Origin: JBJXGV01 sp046160485
GTDB lineage: Bacteria > Orphanbacterota > Orphanbacteria > JBJXGV01
Reading direction: 5' to 3'
Length of the DNA: 64,000 bases
Assembly: GCA_046160485.1 (NCBI GenBank)
Contig: JBJXGV010000038.1
Coordinates: 1 to 64,000 of the forward strand
Positions 1-9,159 of the stretch are shown here, one piece after another. The position numbers were made by a program, and so were the translations under genes. The notes below the pieces were generated by a model. That model made no database searches. It was given only the letters and a program-made list of their open reading frames with translations, and had not been told where the DNA came from. Within the stretch, counting starts at the first letter, position 1, and each line of letters opens with the position of its first letter.

Positions 1-77
1 CCCGCTGAGTGCCATCCTGACAATCACCGCGCGATCGACTTCCTTCCTGCTCATGAGATATGTCTCCGTCATGGGGG

Positions 78-121
78 GACATTTTCATGGAGCAGTTAGG
101 GGGTGACACTTCTATAGAGCA
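78..121. repeat. Pair of imperfect direct repeats, possible IS21-type element end
   Basis: Two 17-base repeats (78-94, GACATTTTCATGGAGCA; 105-121, GACACTTCTATAGAGCA) match at 13 of 17 positions and lie 27 bases apart in the same orientation. Tandem near-terminal repeats of this GACATTT...GAGCA kind are what I recall from IS21-family ends. No transposase is inside the window, so an element would have to lie to the left. The rest of 1-300 contains no gene I can support. Confidence 0.35.
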
Positions 122-143
122 TCCGCACGGTGCTTGGTGCGCA

Positions 144-173
144 TTGACACGACGCCGAGCGGGGACGTACTGT
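144..173 (+). promoter_or_regulatory. Candidate sigma-70-type promoter for the secreted protein at 301
   Basis: A perfect TTGACA (144-149) is followed after 18 bases by TACTGT (168-173), four of six matches to the -10 consensus. The start codon is at 301, implying a leader of about 120 bases. This rests on pattern match alone. Confidence 0.35.
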
Positions 174-300
174 CCGCGCGCACGCCAATTGAGGGAAACT
201 CCGGCGACCCCGCCTCCCTCCATCCGTGCCGCAACCCCAGTGCCTCTCCGCCGTGTTTCGAGTTCGACACCACCAGCCGCGTCGCCGCAGAAAGGCCCCC

Positions 301-1425
301 ATGAAAACTCTCGCCACGCTGACACTCGGAGTCGTCTTACTGTCGGCCGCGTCCGCCGCGGGCATGCACTCGAACGGCGGGGTTCCTCTCTCGCAGATCA
401 ACGGGTCGGCGCCACACGACAGCGTCGTCTACGGCGGCCTCGTACACATCGGGTTCTCGCACCTCTTTGTCGATCCGATCAACAACACGCTCAGCGTTCC
501 CGCCGAACCCGCCTCGGGAGTGCTCGGCGTCTCGACGCGGCTCGGTATCGCGACCGCGTTCCACCAGTCTTGGCTCGAGTTTTTTCCGTACAACAATCTC
601 GCGCCGTTTCTCGAGCACGTCGCCATCGCCGAAGGCAACAACGGGATCGGCGGCGAACAAACGCTCGGCACGTCCCGCGTCTCGAAGGCCGGCGCGATGC
701 TCGGCTACTCCGCGGACTACTCCGCGATCGGCGCGTCGTCGTACACGGTCGAGGTCTACTCGAAGGGAAAACTCGTCGCGAGCGTGAACGGGCTCGTTAA
801 CGCACCGTTCGTGCAGACGAGCGTCTGGCCGACGGACGGCGGCGTCATGTTCGTGTCGGAGAGCGGAGGCGGCAAGCTCGGCGAGCGTCTCGTTCCCGCT
901 TCGTCGTGGGGCCTTCAATCCGAGACACCGATTCTGATCGTCGAGCTCCGCGCGGCGGGCGGCGGCAAGGGGCTCACCGGCGACGAGATTCGCATCATTC
1001 CCGAGAACACGATGATCGCGCCCGAGTCGATCACGCGCCTTACGGTTCACGGCGAAGACATTCCGGTCCTCAAGATCTCGGACGAGACGCTGGAGGCCCC
1101 CCCCGGGAAGCGCGGCGGCGACGCGATCGCGGCCAGCAGCCCGACGGCTGTTTCACTCTCGGTTGCGCCGAATCCCGCAGCGGGAGGCGGCGTGCGCATC
1201 TCCTTCCGCGCCCCGTCCGATCGATCGCCCGTGAGTATCGGCGTGTACGACGCCGCAGGCCGGATCGTCCGGACTCTCTCCGCGGGAATCGCGAACCCAG
1301 GGAATGCGGAGATTGCGTGGGACGGCGAAGACGGCGCGGGACGGCCGGTCGCCGCCGGAACGTACTTCTTGCGTCTCGACGCGGGCGCGGCGTCCGAAAC
1401 GCAGCGCGTCACGATCGTCCGATAG
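301..1425 (+). CDS. Secreted protein with C-terminal FlgD-type Ig-like domain
   Basis: A 374-residue exported protein of unknown function. The start at ATG 301 gives a classical signal peptide (residues 1-20, MKTLATLTLGVVLLSAASAA). The body, about residues 25-270, shows no motif I recognise. From about residue 285 it has the FlgD-type Ig-like domain: SVAPNPA, then VYDAAGRIVRTL, then WDGEDGAGRPVAAGTYF, ending in TIVR. In related phyla this domain closes secreted surface proteins and is often annotated as a type IX-like sorting domain. It resembles the ends of the proteins at 10801, 12344 and 51608. It lies alone, upstream of a same-strand kinase gene. Confidence 0.75.
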   Translation: MKTLATLTLGVVLLSAASAAGMHSNGGVPLSQINGSAPHDSVVYGGLVHIGFSHLFVDPINNTLSVPAEPASGVLGVSTRLGIATAFHQSWLEFFPYNNLAPFLEHVAIAEGNNGIGGEQTLGTSRVSKAGAMLGYSADYSAIGASSYTVEVYSKGKLVASVNGLVNAPFVQTSVWPTDGGVMFVSESGGGKLGERLVPASSWGLQSETPILIVELRAAGGGKGLTGDEIRIIPENTMIAPESITRLTVHGEDIPVLKISDETLEAPPGKRGGDAIAASSPTAVSLSVAPNPAAGGGVRISFRAPSDRSPVSIGVYDAAGRIVRTLSAGIANPGNAEIAWDGEDGAGRPVAAGTYFLRLDAGAASETQRVTIVR

Positions 1426-1498
1426 CTCCTCGCCTCGCACTCGTCCGTCGGAGATTTCTTTTGACGGGCGCCCATGTCGGGTGAGAGAAGCGAGGGAG

Positions 1499-4240
1499 AT
1501 GACCGACCAAGAGAAGAAGAAAGACCAGGTGACCGAGGCGCCGGACGGTTCCGAACAAAGAACACTCTCCGGCGCCGAAGTCGGCCGCTATCAGGTGAAG
1601 GAACGCCTCGGCGCGGGCGGCATGGGCGAGGTCTACCGCGCTTGGGACACGCTGCTCGAACGCTGGGTAGCGGTCAAGCGCGCGTCGCCCGGCGCGGGCG
1701 TCGACGACGTCGCGCGGCGCCGGCTCCTTCGCGAGGCGCGCTCCGCCTCCGCGCTCCAGCATCACGCCATTGCCGGGATCTTCGACGTCGTCGAGTCCAC
1801 CGCGGGAACGCTTCTCATCGTGCAGGAGCTGGTTCCCGGCGTCCCGCTGCGGAAGCACCTCGACACGCCCTTCGCGCTCGACGCATTCCTCTCGATCGCC
1901 ATCGACTGCGCGGGCGCCCTCGTCGCCGCAGCGGAGAAGGGAATCGTTCACTGCGACATCAAGCCTGAGAATATTTTGCTGACCGACGACGGGCGTCCGA
2001 AGATTCTCGACTTCGGGATCGCGCGCCGCGCGGCGCTCGACGAGGCGAACATCGATGCGCGCACGCGGACGATCGTCACCGAGGCGATCATCGGCACGAG
2101 CGGAACGCCGGCGTACATGGCCCCCGAGGTGATCGACGGCAAGACGCCCGACGGGCGCGCGGACATCTTCGCGCTCGGCGTCGTGTTCTACGAGATGCTC
2201 ACGGCGACGAACCCCTTCAAGCGCGAGACGCTGTCGAAGACCCTCGTGAGTGTCGTGAGCGTCACGCCCGCGCGGCCGAGCGAGTTGAACGCGAGTCTTC
2301 CGGCGGGAATCGACACGATACTCGCGAAGATGCTCGCGAAGGAAGTCGGCGATCGCTACGCATCCGCGAAGGAACTCGTAGATGACCTGCGCGCGCTTGC
2401 GGGCGGAACGTTCGTTGTGAATCTGGCGGCGGATCGCGGCGACGCGCTCGCCGGACCCGCTTCGGCGGCGGCCGCCGGCGGTGCGACTTCGGTCGCTGGT
2501 GCGATTCCGGCGGCGCCAGCCTCGGCCCCGCCACGCAAGCGCTTCTCCCCCGCGATTCTCATCGGTGCTGCCGCGCTCATCGCCGCAGCCGTCGCGATCG
2601 TGCTAGTGCTTAAACAACCGGAGTCGCAATCGCCGGGCAAATCCGTCGCGGACGCGCGCAGCACGGCGCGCGTTCCGTATCTTGCCGTCGAGCCGTTCAA
2701 GAACCTTGCGGAAGACCCGAAGGCCGAGTACTTCGCGGTCGGCCTCACCGAAGCGCTTCAGTCGCGGCTTGCGGGCATCAAGGGAATGTACGTCGTCGAC
2801 GCGGCGTCCGATCTCGGCGTGAAGATGACCCTCGAGGGCGGCGTTCAGCGGTCGAGCGATCGTCTGCGGATTACGTACCGCATCGTCGATCGCGAGAAAG
2901 GCGTCAGTGTCGGCGGCGGCGTCATCGAAGGCGGGATCGAGGAACTCTTCGAGCTTCAGGATCGCGCATCGCAGGAGATCTCGTCGACGCTCGCGGAGCA
3001 GTTCGGGCTCGCACCGCTCTCGGAGCCCGCGCCGCGGCCGACCAACGATGTCACGGCGTACGATCTCTACCTTCAGGCGCGCGGCTATCTGCGGCGGTTC
3101 GAGGACGAGAAGAACGTCGAGATCGCGATCGAGATGTTCCAGAAGGCGCTGCATCGCGACGAAGAGATGTCGCTCGCGCTCGCGGGCCTCGGCGAAGCGT
3201 ATTGGCTGCGATACGAGAAAACGAAAGACCCGCGATGGGCCGCGAAGGCGGAGGCGACGTCGCTGATCGCGCTTCGCGGCGGCGACGGCCTCGCCGAGCC
3301 GCACGTCACGCTCGGCACGATCCATCTCGGCAGAGGGAGTCCCGACAGCGCCGCGGTCGAATTCGCGCGCGCGATCGAACTCGACGCGGAGAGCGACGCA
3401 GCGTACCGCGGACTCGCGAAGGCCGAGGAGGGGTTGGGTCATCTGACGGCCGCGGAGCAAACATTTCAAAAGGCGATCGCGGCGCGGCCCGACTACTGGG
3501 CCGGACACAACGATCTCGGAAGCTACTACTACCGGCATGGCGAGTTGGAGAAGGCGGCGGAATGTTTCCGGCGTGTCGTCGAGCTGACACCGGACAATCC
3601 GCGCGGCTACTCGAACCTCGGCGCGATGTACGCGTCGCTGAAGCGCAACGACGACGCGGTCGCCGCGTACGAGAAGTCGATTGCGCTGAAGCCGAACTAC
3701 CGCGCGTACTCGAACCTCGCGACGCTGTTTCAGTCCGCGGGGCGCGCGCCGGAAGCCGCCGCGATGTACGAGAAGGCGCTCGCGCTCGACGATCGCGACT
3801 ATCGGGTCTGGGGCAGCCTAGGCGCCGCGCTTCGCGGAATCTCCGGGCGCGAGGCGGGCGTCGACAGCGCGTTCCACCGCGCCGTCGATCTCGCGGAAGT
3901 GCAGCTCGCGATCAATCCGAACGACGCGCTTCTCCTCGCGTTTCTCGCGGAGCACCACGCGATGCTGAACGAGCCGGAGCGCGCGGGCGAACTCGCCGAG
4001 CGCGCGGTCACGGTGGCGCCGAAGCAGGTGGATGTGCTGGTGCGTGCGGCGAACGCGTATGAGAGGATCGGCGACCGGACGCGCGCACTCGCGACGATCC
4101 GCACGGCAATCGAGTGCGGATGGCGCGTCGAGGTGCCGAAGGCGGGATCCGTGCTTTCAAGCCTCGTTGCATCCGCGGAATTTCAATCGATGGTTCGCGA
4201 AATGGAAGCTGCGAAACCTGAAGGAGGAGTGTCGAAGTGA
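1499..4240 (+). CDS. Membrane-anchored Ser/Thr protein kinase with TolB-like and TPR domains
   Basis: A 913-residue kinase. The start at ATG 1499 directly follows GAGGGAG. The kinase domain spans residues 31-300: glycine loop GAGGMGEV (38-45), VAVK lysine K60, catalytic loop HCDIKPEN (151-158) and DFG (171-173). The usual HRD arginine is cysteine (C152), making it a non-RD kinase, so activation-loop phosphorylation may not be required. One transmembrane helix lies at 351-371, leaving the kinase cytoplasmic. The outer half has a TolB N-terminal-like region (about 390-510, AVEPFKNLAEDPKAEYFAVG) followed by about eight TPRs. This layout is common in Acidobacteria and relatives. The stop overlaps the start of the M28 peptidase, so the two are probably translated together. 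Confidence 0.88.
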   Translation: MTDQEKKKDQVTEAPDGSEQRTLSGAEVGRYQVKERLGAGGMGEVYRAWDTLLERWVAVKRASPGAGVDDVARRRLLREARSASALQHHAIAGIFDVVESTAGTLLIVQELVPGVPLRKHLDTPFALDAFLSIAIDCAGALVAAAEKGIVHCDIKPENILLTDDGRPKILDFGIARRAALDEANIDARTRTIVTEAIIGTSGTPAYMAPEVIDGKTPDGRADIFALGVVFYEMLTATNPFKRETLSKTLVSVVSVTPARPSELNASLPAGIDTILAKMLAKEVGDRYASAKELVDDLRALAGGTFVVNLAADRGDALAGPASAAAAGGATSVAGAIPAAPASAPPRKRFSPAILIGAAALIAAAVAIVLVLKQPESQSPGKSVADARSTARVPYLAVEPFKNLAEDPKAEYFAVGLTEALQSRLAGIKGMYVVDAASDLGVKMTLEGGVQRSSDRLRITYRIVDREKGVSVGGGVIEGGIEELFELQDRASQEISSTLAEQFGLAPLSEPAPRPTNDVTAYDLYLQARGYLRRFEDEKNVEIAIEMFQKALHRDEEMSLALAGLGEAYWLRYEKTKDPRWAAKAEATSLIALRGGDGLAEPHVTLGTIHLGRGSPDSAAVEFARAIELDAESDAAYRGLAKAEEGLGHLTAAEQTFQKAIAARPDYWAGHNDLGSYYYRHGELEKAAECFRRVVELTPDNPRGYSNLGAMYASLKRNDDAVAAYEKSIALKPNYRAYSNLATLFQSAGRAPEAAAMYEKALALDDRDYRVWGSLGAALRGISGREAGVDSAFHRAVDLAEVQLAINPNDALLLAFLAEHHAMLNEPERAGELAERAVTVAPKQVDVLVRAANAYERIGDRTRALATIRTAIECGWRVEVPKAGSVLSSLVASAEFQSMVREMEAAKPEGGVSK

Positions 4241-6195
4241 TCTACGCTCAAAACACGCGAGCCGCGTTTGTCCTCGCGCTTGGCGCGACGCTCGTTGCCC
4301 CCGCGATCGCGCGCGCCGCCGACGCCGCGCCGCGCATCGCGGGCGAATCGCTGATGGAGCACGTGCGCATCCTCGCGGCGGATTCGCTCGAGGGACGCCG
4401 CACGGGCGAGCGCGGATGCGAGCGCGCGGCGGACTACATCGCGGCGGCATTCGCCGGCGCGGGCCTCACGCCGGCGGGCGACGACGGCGGCTGGCTGCAA
4501 TGGTACGAAGCGATCGTCGGCGAGAGCCTCGGCGTGGAGAACGCGTTCGTTCTCGAGCGCACCGCGATCAGCGCCACGCCTCTTACGCCGCCGCCCGGCG
4601 CCGGCGCCCCAGCGACGCCGCCCGAGCCGGTGCGTTCCGTCGCGCTCAACACGCTCGCGGTCGGCGAAGAGTGGATCCCGTTCGGCTTCTCCGAGTCGGG
4701 CTCGCTCGCCTCCGCGCCGATCGTCTTCGCGGGCTACGGCATCACCGCACCCGAGAAGAACTACGACGACTACGCGATGATCGACGCGCGCGGCAAGGTC
4801 GTGCTCGTCCTGCGCTACGAGCCGGGGAATCGCGATTCGACGAGCGCGTTCGATGGCACGCGCCTCACGTCGTTCGCGGATTTTCGATGGAAGGCGTGGA
4901 ACGCGCAGAATCACGGCGCGGTCGCGGTCATCTTCGCGAACGGTCCGCTCGACGTCGCCGAGCCGAAGGACGACACGCTCTTCCCGCTCGCCCGCGACGC
5001 GGGCCATGCCTCCGGCGGAAGCGCGACGATTCCGATCGTGCAGATCCAGTCGCAGTGGGCCGAGCGGCTCGTCGCGTGGGACGGGCTCAACCTGCGCGAG
5101 CTTCAGGCCGCGATCGACTCGACGGGCGCCCCGCTCTCCGCGCCGCTCGACGCGGGCCGCGTCGCGTCGCTCTCCGTCGACATCGTGAAGGACCGGCGCC
5201 GCGTCGCAAACGTGGTCGGCAAATTCGCGGGCGCGGGAACGGACGCGCGGGCCGAAGAGGCGATCGTCATCGGCGCGCACTACGATCACCTCGGCCTCGG
5301 CGGCGAGGGCTCGCTCGAGCCCGATTCCGCGGCGGTGCACAACGGCGCGGACGACAACGCGTCGGGAACCGCGGCGCTCATCGAGATCGCGCGCGCGTTC
5401 GTTACCGATCCCCCGCCATCGCGCCGCGCGCTCATCTTCGCGGCGTGGAGCGGCGAGGAGGAAGGGCTGCTCGGCTCCGCGTTCTACACGAAGTCGCCCG
5501 CCGTGCCGCTCGCGCAGACGCGCGCGAAGATCAACATGGACATGATCGGCCGCAGCAAAGACGGAAAGCTTCACGTCGGGGGCGTCGGCACGTCGCCCGA
5601 GTTCCGTTCCATTGTCGCGTCCGAATCGGAACCGCTCGGCTTCGCGACCGACTACTCCGACGGCGGCTTCGGTCCGAGCGATCACACGTCGTTCTACGCG
5701 AAAGGCATTCCCGTACTCTTCTTCTTCACCGGCGCGCACGAGGACTACCACAAATCGACGGACGACACGGAGAAGATCGAGGTCGAGGGGCTCGGCGGCG
5801 TGGCGACGCTCGTCGAGCGCGTGGCGCGGCGCCTCGCGACCGATCCGGACGAGATCGCGTTCGTGCGCGTCGCCGCCGACACGGTCGGACGCGGCGCGAG
5901 CGAAGGCTACGCGACGACGAAGGGCTACGGCCCGTACCTCGGAACGATTCCCGACTTCGGCGAATACGAAGGCGCCGGCGTTCTGCTCTCGGGCGTGCGT
6001 CCCGGCAGCCCCGCGGAGAAGGCGGGCATTCAGGGAGGCGATGTCGTCGTGCGATTCGGCGGCATTCCGATCGCGAATCTCTACGACTACACCTACGCGC
6101 TGCGCGATAAGAAAGTCGGCGACGTCGTGGAGATTCAGGTCGAGCGCGCCGGCGAGATCCTCACCGTCGCCGCGACCCTCGAAAAGCGGAAGTAA
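4237..6195 (+). CDS. Secreted M28-family zinc aminopeptidase with PDZ domain
   Basis: A 652-residue exported metallopeptidase. The start is GTG 4237, preceded by AAGGAGGAG at 4221-4229, and GTGA overlaps the kinase stop. A signal peptide (residues 1-27, ending AIARA) is followed by a PA-type insert and the M28 core. Metal and catalytic motifs are GAHYDHLG, HNGADDNASGTAAL, AWSGEEEGLLGS, NMDMIGR and GPSDHTSFY. The last 85 residues are a PDZ domain (GVRPGSPAEKAGIQGGDVV). M28 enzymes with PA and PDZ domains remove N-terminal residues from peptides in the periplasm or outside. The coupling to the kinase suggests co-expression; no substrate can be named. Confidence 0.9.
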   Translation: MIYAQNTRAAFVLALGATLVAPAIARAADAAPRIAGESLMEHVRILAADSLEGRRTGERGCERAADYIAAAFAGAGLTPAGDDGGWLQWYEAIVGESLGVENAFVLERTAISATPLTPPPGAGAPATPPEPVRSVALNTLAVGEEWIPFGFSESGSLASAPIVFAGYGITAPEKNYDDYAMIDARGKVVLVLRYEPGNRDSTSAFDGTRLTSFADFRWKAWNAQNHGAVAVIFANGPLDVAEPKDDTLFPLARDAGHASGGSATIPIVQIQSQWAERLVAWDGLNLRELQAAIDSTGAPLSAPLDAGRVASLSVDIVKDRRRVANVVGKFAGAGTDARAEEAIVIGAHYDHLGLGGEGSLEPDSAAVHNGADDNASGTAALIEIARAFVTDPPPSRRALIFAAWSGEEEGLLGSAFYTKSPAVPLAQTRAKINMDMIGRSKDGKLHVGGVGTSPEFRSIVASESEPLGFATDYSDGGFGPSDHTSFYAKGIPVLFFFTGAHEDYHKSTDDTEKIEVEGLGGVATLVERVARRLATDPDEIAFVRVAADTVGRGASEGYATTKGYGPYLGTIPDFGEYEGAGVLLSGVRPGSPAEKAGIQGGDVVVRFGGIPIANLYDYTYALRDKKVGDVVEIQVERAGEILTVAATLEKRK

Positions 6196-6198
6196 TCG

Positions 6199-7416
6199 CT
6201 AGTCGATCCACTCCGCGATGAAGAGGTTCGTCTCGCCGCGCGCCTTCGATGCGCGATTCGACGCGAAGACGAGGTGCTTTCCGTCGGGCGAGAAAACCGG
6301 GAAGCCGTCGAACGTCGAATCCGCGACGACCTTCTCGAGACCCGTCCCGTCGTCGTTGATCATGAAGATGTCGAAGTCGCGGCCATTCGGGTCGTCGAGG
6401 TTCGACGCGAAGAGAATGCGCTTGCCGTCGGGATGCCAGAAGGGCGCGAAGCTCGCGGCGCCGTGGTGCGTGATCGCGCGCGCGTTGCCGCCATCGGCGT
6501 CGGCGACCATGATCTCGAGCGCCTTTGGCTCGACGAGATTCGCGGCGATCAAACCCTTGTAGTGCGTGATCGCCTCTGGCGTCGCCGGGTGATGCGCGCG
6601 GTAGACGATGCGCTTCGAGTCGGGTGCGTAGAACGCGCCGCCGTCGTAGCCGAGCGTCGACGTGAGACGCCGCACGTCCGTGCCGTCCGCATTCATCGAG
6701 TAGAGATCGAGATCGCCGTCGCGAAGGCTCGTCCAGATGATGCGTTTGCCGTCGGGCGAGACGGTGGCCTCCGCGTCGTAGCCGGGATTGTCGGTGAGGC
6801 GGCGCGGCGGTGCGCTCTCGCCGCCGGGCGACGCGGGGAGCGCGAAGATGTCGTAGTTGTCGAGAGGCCACACGTAGCCGCGCGAGTAATCGGGGCGCGG
6901 CGGACAGTCGCGACCGTCGTGCTGCGTCGACGCGAAGAGGATCTCGCGGTCGCCGCCGAGAAAGTACGCGCACGTGTTCTTTCCGCGCAGCTCGCTGGCC
7001 AGGCGCGACTCGCCGCTGGCGAGGTCCATGATGAAGATCTGATCGCAGGCAAAACTGTCGCGCGTCGACTGCAGAACGAGGCGCGTGCCGTCGAACGAGA
7101 AGTAGCCTTCCGCGTTTTCACCGCCGAACGTAAGCTGGCGAATCTTGCCGAGGTGGCGCTCGCCGGCGCGGTGCAGCGGGTCGGTGCCGTCGATGATGCG
7201 CGCGGTCACGGCGGCGCTCGAACCGGCGCCCGGCGCCGCGCCGACGCCGATACCCGCGGTGCTCGACGAAGACGAGTTCGAGATCGCGCACGCGCTCGCG
7301 AGCGCGCTGAGCGCGACGACGAGTGCGCCGAGCGCCGCGGCGCGCGCACGCGGCGTTCGATTCGAGCAATCCGTCTGCGAAGTGACTTGGCGCGCGCGAA
7401 TACGTGGCACTATCAT
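6199..7416 (-). CDS. TolB-like beta-propeller lipoprotein (PD40 repeats)
   Basis: A 405-residue lipoprotein. The start at ATG 7416 is chosen because GGAGGG lies just upstream and because it yields a signal sequence ending LSALASAC, a plausible lipobox, followed by a Ser-rich linker. The remainder is six to seven PD40/WD40-like blades with the usual SPDGKRI and F(A)SNRDG-type turns (FSFDGTRLVLQSTR, VSPDGKRIIWTSLRDGDLDLY, FSPDGKHLVFASNR). The family includes TolB and many periplasmic sensors or binding proteins. No pal or tolQR genes are adjacent, so it is not TolB proper. It converges on the M28 peptidase with three bases between the stops. Confidence 0.8.
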   Translation of the reverse strand: MIVPRIRARQVTSQTDCSNRTPRARAAALGALVVALSALASACAISNSSSSSTAGIGVGAAPGAGSSAAVTARIIDGTDPLHRAGERHLGKIRQLTFGGENAEGYFSFDGTRLVLQSTRDSFACDQIFIMDLASGESRLASELRGKNTCAYFLGGDREILFASTQHDGRDCPPRPDYSRGYVWPLDNYDIFALPASPGGESAPPRRLTDNPGYDAEATVSPDGKRIIWTSLRDGDLDLYSMNADGTDVRRLTSTLGYDGGAFYAPDSKRIVYRAHHPATPEAITHYKGLIAANLVEPKALEIMVADADGGNARAITHHGAASFAPFWHPDGKRILFASNLDDPNGRDFDIFMINDDGTGLEKVVADSTFDGFPVFSPDGKHLVFASNRASKARGETNLFIAEWID

Positions 7417-7598
7417 CGGCCTGCCCTCCGGTGGGTGAGTTGCGCGTGGGCTCGGGCACATTCGGCGCTCTCGGCGCGCGCATCGGAATGGCGAGATCGT
7501 CTGTGCCCACGAGTGAATCGCGTGAATCAGAGCGCCACAGTAGCGAAGAGCGTCGCGGCGATCAACACGATCGTGCGGCGCATCAGAGGAGAGAGATC

Positions 7599-8528
7599 GT
7601 GACGGGGACTGCGCGGCCGGGATCGGACGAGTCGACGGGATTCGCGAAGAGGCTGGCGTCGGCGCGCGCAACCCGTCTCGCGTACGCGCTCGCGATGCTC
7701 GCGACGGCGATCTCTCCGATGCCGGCGCGTGCCACCGAGTTCGCGGACCTGCGCGCGGCGCTCCAGCTCGACGCCGCGTGGGCCTATCACGATCACTGGA
7801 AGAATCCGCGCGTCGAACGCTCGATCTTCACGTTCACGTTTCGCGGGCGCGAGGCGCAGGTGACGCAGCTCGTCGAGGCGGAGTGGACCGACGTCGAGCA
7901 TCTCGTCAAGCCGCAGGATCTCGAGGCGGTCGGGCGCACGCCGTCGGGGCGCGCCGTGCACTCGATGGAGCTGCACCAGCTCTACGACATGCCGACGACG
8001 TTCGGCGAATTCGGCGCGTTCTGCGGGGTGCTCGTCGCGCGCGACACGATGGCGCCCTTGAAGTGGGACTACAACTTCTACGACACGTGCGGCTCGATCG
8101 CGAAGCGGCTCGCGGCGAACCGCGAGCCCGCAGTGCTCGAGGCCGACGGTTACTGGGAGGGGCGCGCTACCTACACGACGCCGTCGCTCGAAGGCGTATG
8201 GATTTCGGATGGGCTCGCGCTCACGCTACGCGCGCTTCCTCTCGCGGAGGGCTACGCGGCGCGCGTTCGGCTCGCGATCACCGATCGGGGGCGCGTCACC
8301 GCCCCGCTCGCGATCGCCGACGCGAAGATCGCCGTCACGACTGCGAAGACCGCCGTTCCCGCCGGCGCGTTCGACACGTGGCGCGTCGCCGTCGACGCGA
8401 AGGGCTTCACAGCGCTCTACTGGTTCGAGCGCACGCCGGTGCGCAAACTCGTCGCCTACGAAGTCGGCGGCGTGCGCTACGAACTCCTCAAGCAGGACGT
8501 CATCGACTACGCCGACGAGGAGCGCTGA
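7599..8528 (+). CDS. DUF3108-like exported protein
   Basis: A 309-residue protein. Start GTG 7599 is chosen because AGAGGAGAGA precedes it and it gives a signal sequence (hydrophobic stretch LAYALAMLATAISPMPARA at about residues 27-45). The C-terminal part (VPAGAFDTWRVAV, then LYWFERTPVRKLVAYEVGG) matches the DUF3108 pattern, a periplasmic or outer-membrane-associated beta-rich family without a known reaction. It is divergent from the beta-propeller lipoprotein, with a 182-base shared upstream region. Assignment is by pattern and could be a related family. Confidence 0.6.
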   Translation: MTGTARPGSDESTGFAKRLASARATRLAYALAMLATAISPMPARATEFADLRAALQLDAAWAYHDHWKNPRVERSIFTFTFRGREAQVTQLVEAEWTDVEHLVKPQDLEAVGRTPSGRAVHSMELHQLYDMPTTFGEFGAFCGVLVARDTMAPLKWDYNFYDTCGSIAKRLAANREPAVLEADGYWEGRATYTTPSLEGVWISDGLALTLRALPLAEGYAARVRLAITDRGRVTAPLAIADAKIAVTTAKTAVPAGAFDTWRVAVDAKGFTALYWFERTPVRKLVAYEVGGVRYELLKQDVIDYADEER

Positions 8529-8540
8529 CGCCGCAGCGCC

Positions 8541-9020
8541 CTACGCGTGCGCCGCCTCCGTCACGCCGAAACTCCGAACGACCGGTTTCGCAAGCCGCTC
8601 GAAATCGCGGTAGTCCATCCGTATCGCCTCCGTGTGCGTCCCCGCCGGGAAGACGATCGACGGGTCTCGTGAGAGCCGCGACTCCGAGTAGAGCGGCATG
8701 TCGTAGAGGTGCCCGAACGGCGGCATCGCTCCAAGCTCGCAGCCGGGGAAGCGCCCGCCGAAATCCGCCTCGGACGCGACCGAAACCGCGCGCGCGCCGA
8801 GCACGTCCTTCACGCGCGCGACGTCCACCTTCATCGGCGCCGGCAGCACGACCATCACGAGCCGGCCGTCCGCCTTGAGGATCACGGTCTTCGCCATCTC
8901 CCAGCCGTGGATGTGCATCTTCGCGGCCATCTCCTGCGCCGTGAACGCCATCGAGTGCTGGATCGTGAAGTACTTCACTCCGTTGTGATCGAGGAATTGC
9001 TTGAGCTTTGTCGCCGGCAT
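8541..9020 (-). CDS. YbaK/EbsC-type aminoacyl-tRNA deacylase
   Basis: A 159-residue cytoplasmic protein, full length for a single-domain YbaK/ProX editing enzyme. AGGAGG at 9029-9034 fixes the start at ATG 9020. Family signatures are MAKTVILKADGRLVMVVLPA (the conserved lysine that holds the acyl-tRNA), GCELGAMPPFG and SIVFPAGTHTEAIRM. Such enzymes hydrolyse mischarged tRNA (Cys-tRNA-Pro, Ala-tRNA-Pro and similar) in trans; which substrate this one edits cannot be read from sequence. A GC-rich inverted repeat (9049-9059 with 9066-9074) lies in its leader. Confidence 0.85.
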   Translation of the reverse strand: MPATKLKQFLDHNGVKYFTIQHSMAFTAQEMAAKMHIHGWEMAKTVILKADGRLVMVVLPAPMKVDVARVKDVLGARAVSVASEADFGGRFPGCELGAMPPFGHLYDMPLYSESRLSRDPSIVFPAGTHTEAIRMDYRDFERLAKPVVRSFGVTEAAHA

Positions 9021-9159
9021 GATCGAAGCCTCCTCTGCGGCCCCGGCGGGCGCCCCTCGTCCCGGCGAGGCGCCGTCATGGTAGTCATTTTCGCCGCGCG
9101 CCGCCTCCGCAGCTCCCAGCGCCGCGCGGCATCGGTGCGAAGCGGCGACGCAGAGAGAG

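Noticed and set aside
4183..5751. Long minus-strand open frame (522 codons) opposite the M28 peptidase
   Set aside because: It is Arg-rich and without motifs, and it lies opposite a protein with intact catalytic motifs. High GC content creates long antisense frames.
9049..9074. Hairpin as a terminator of dihydropyrimidinase
   Set aside because: It lies 86 bases beyond the stop, just upstream of the ybaK-type start, has a bulged stem and no T-run.
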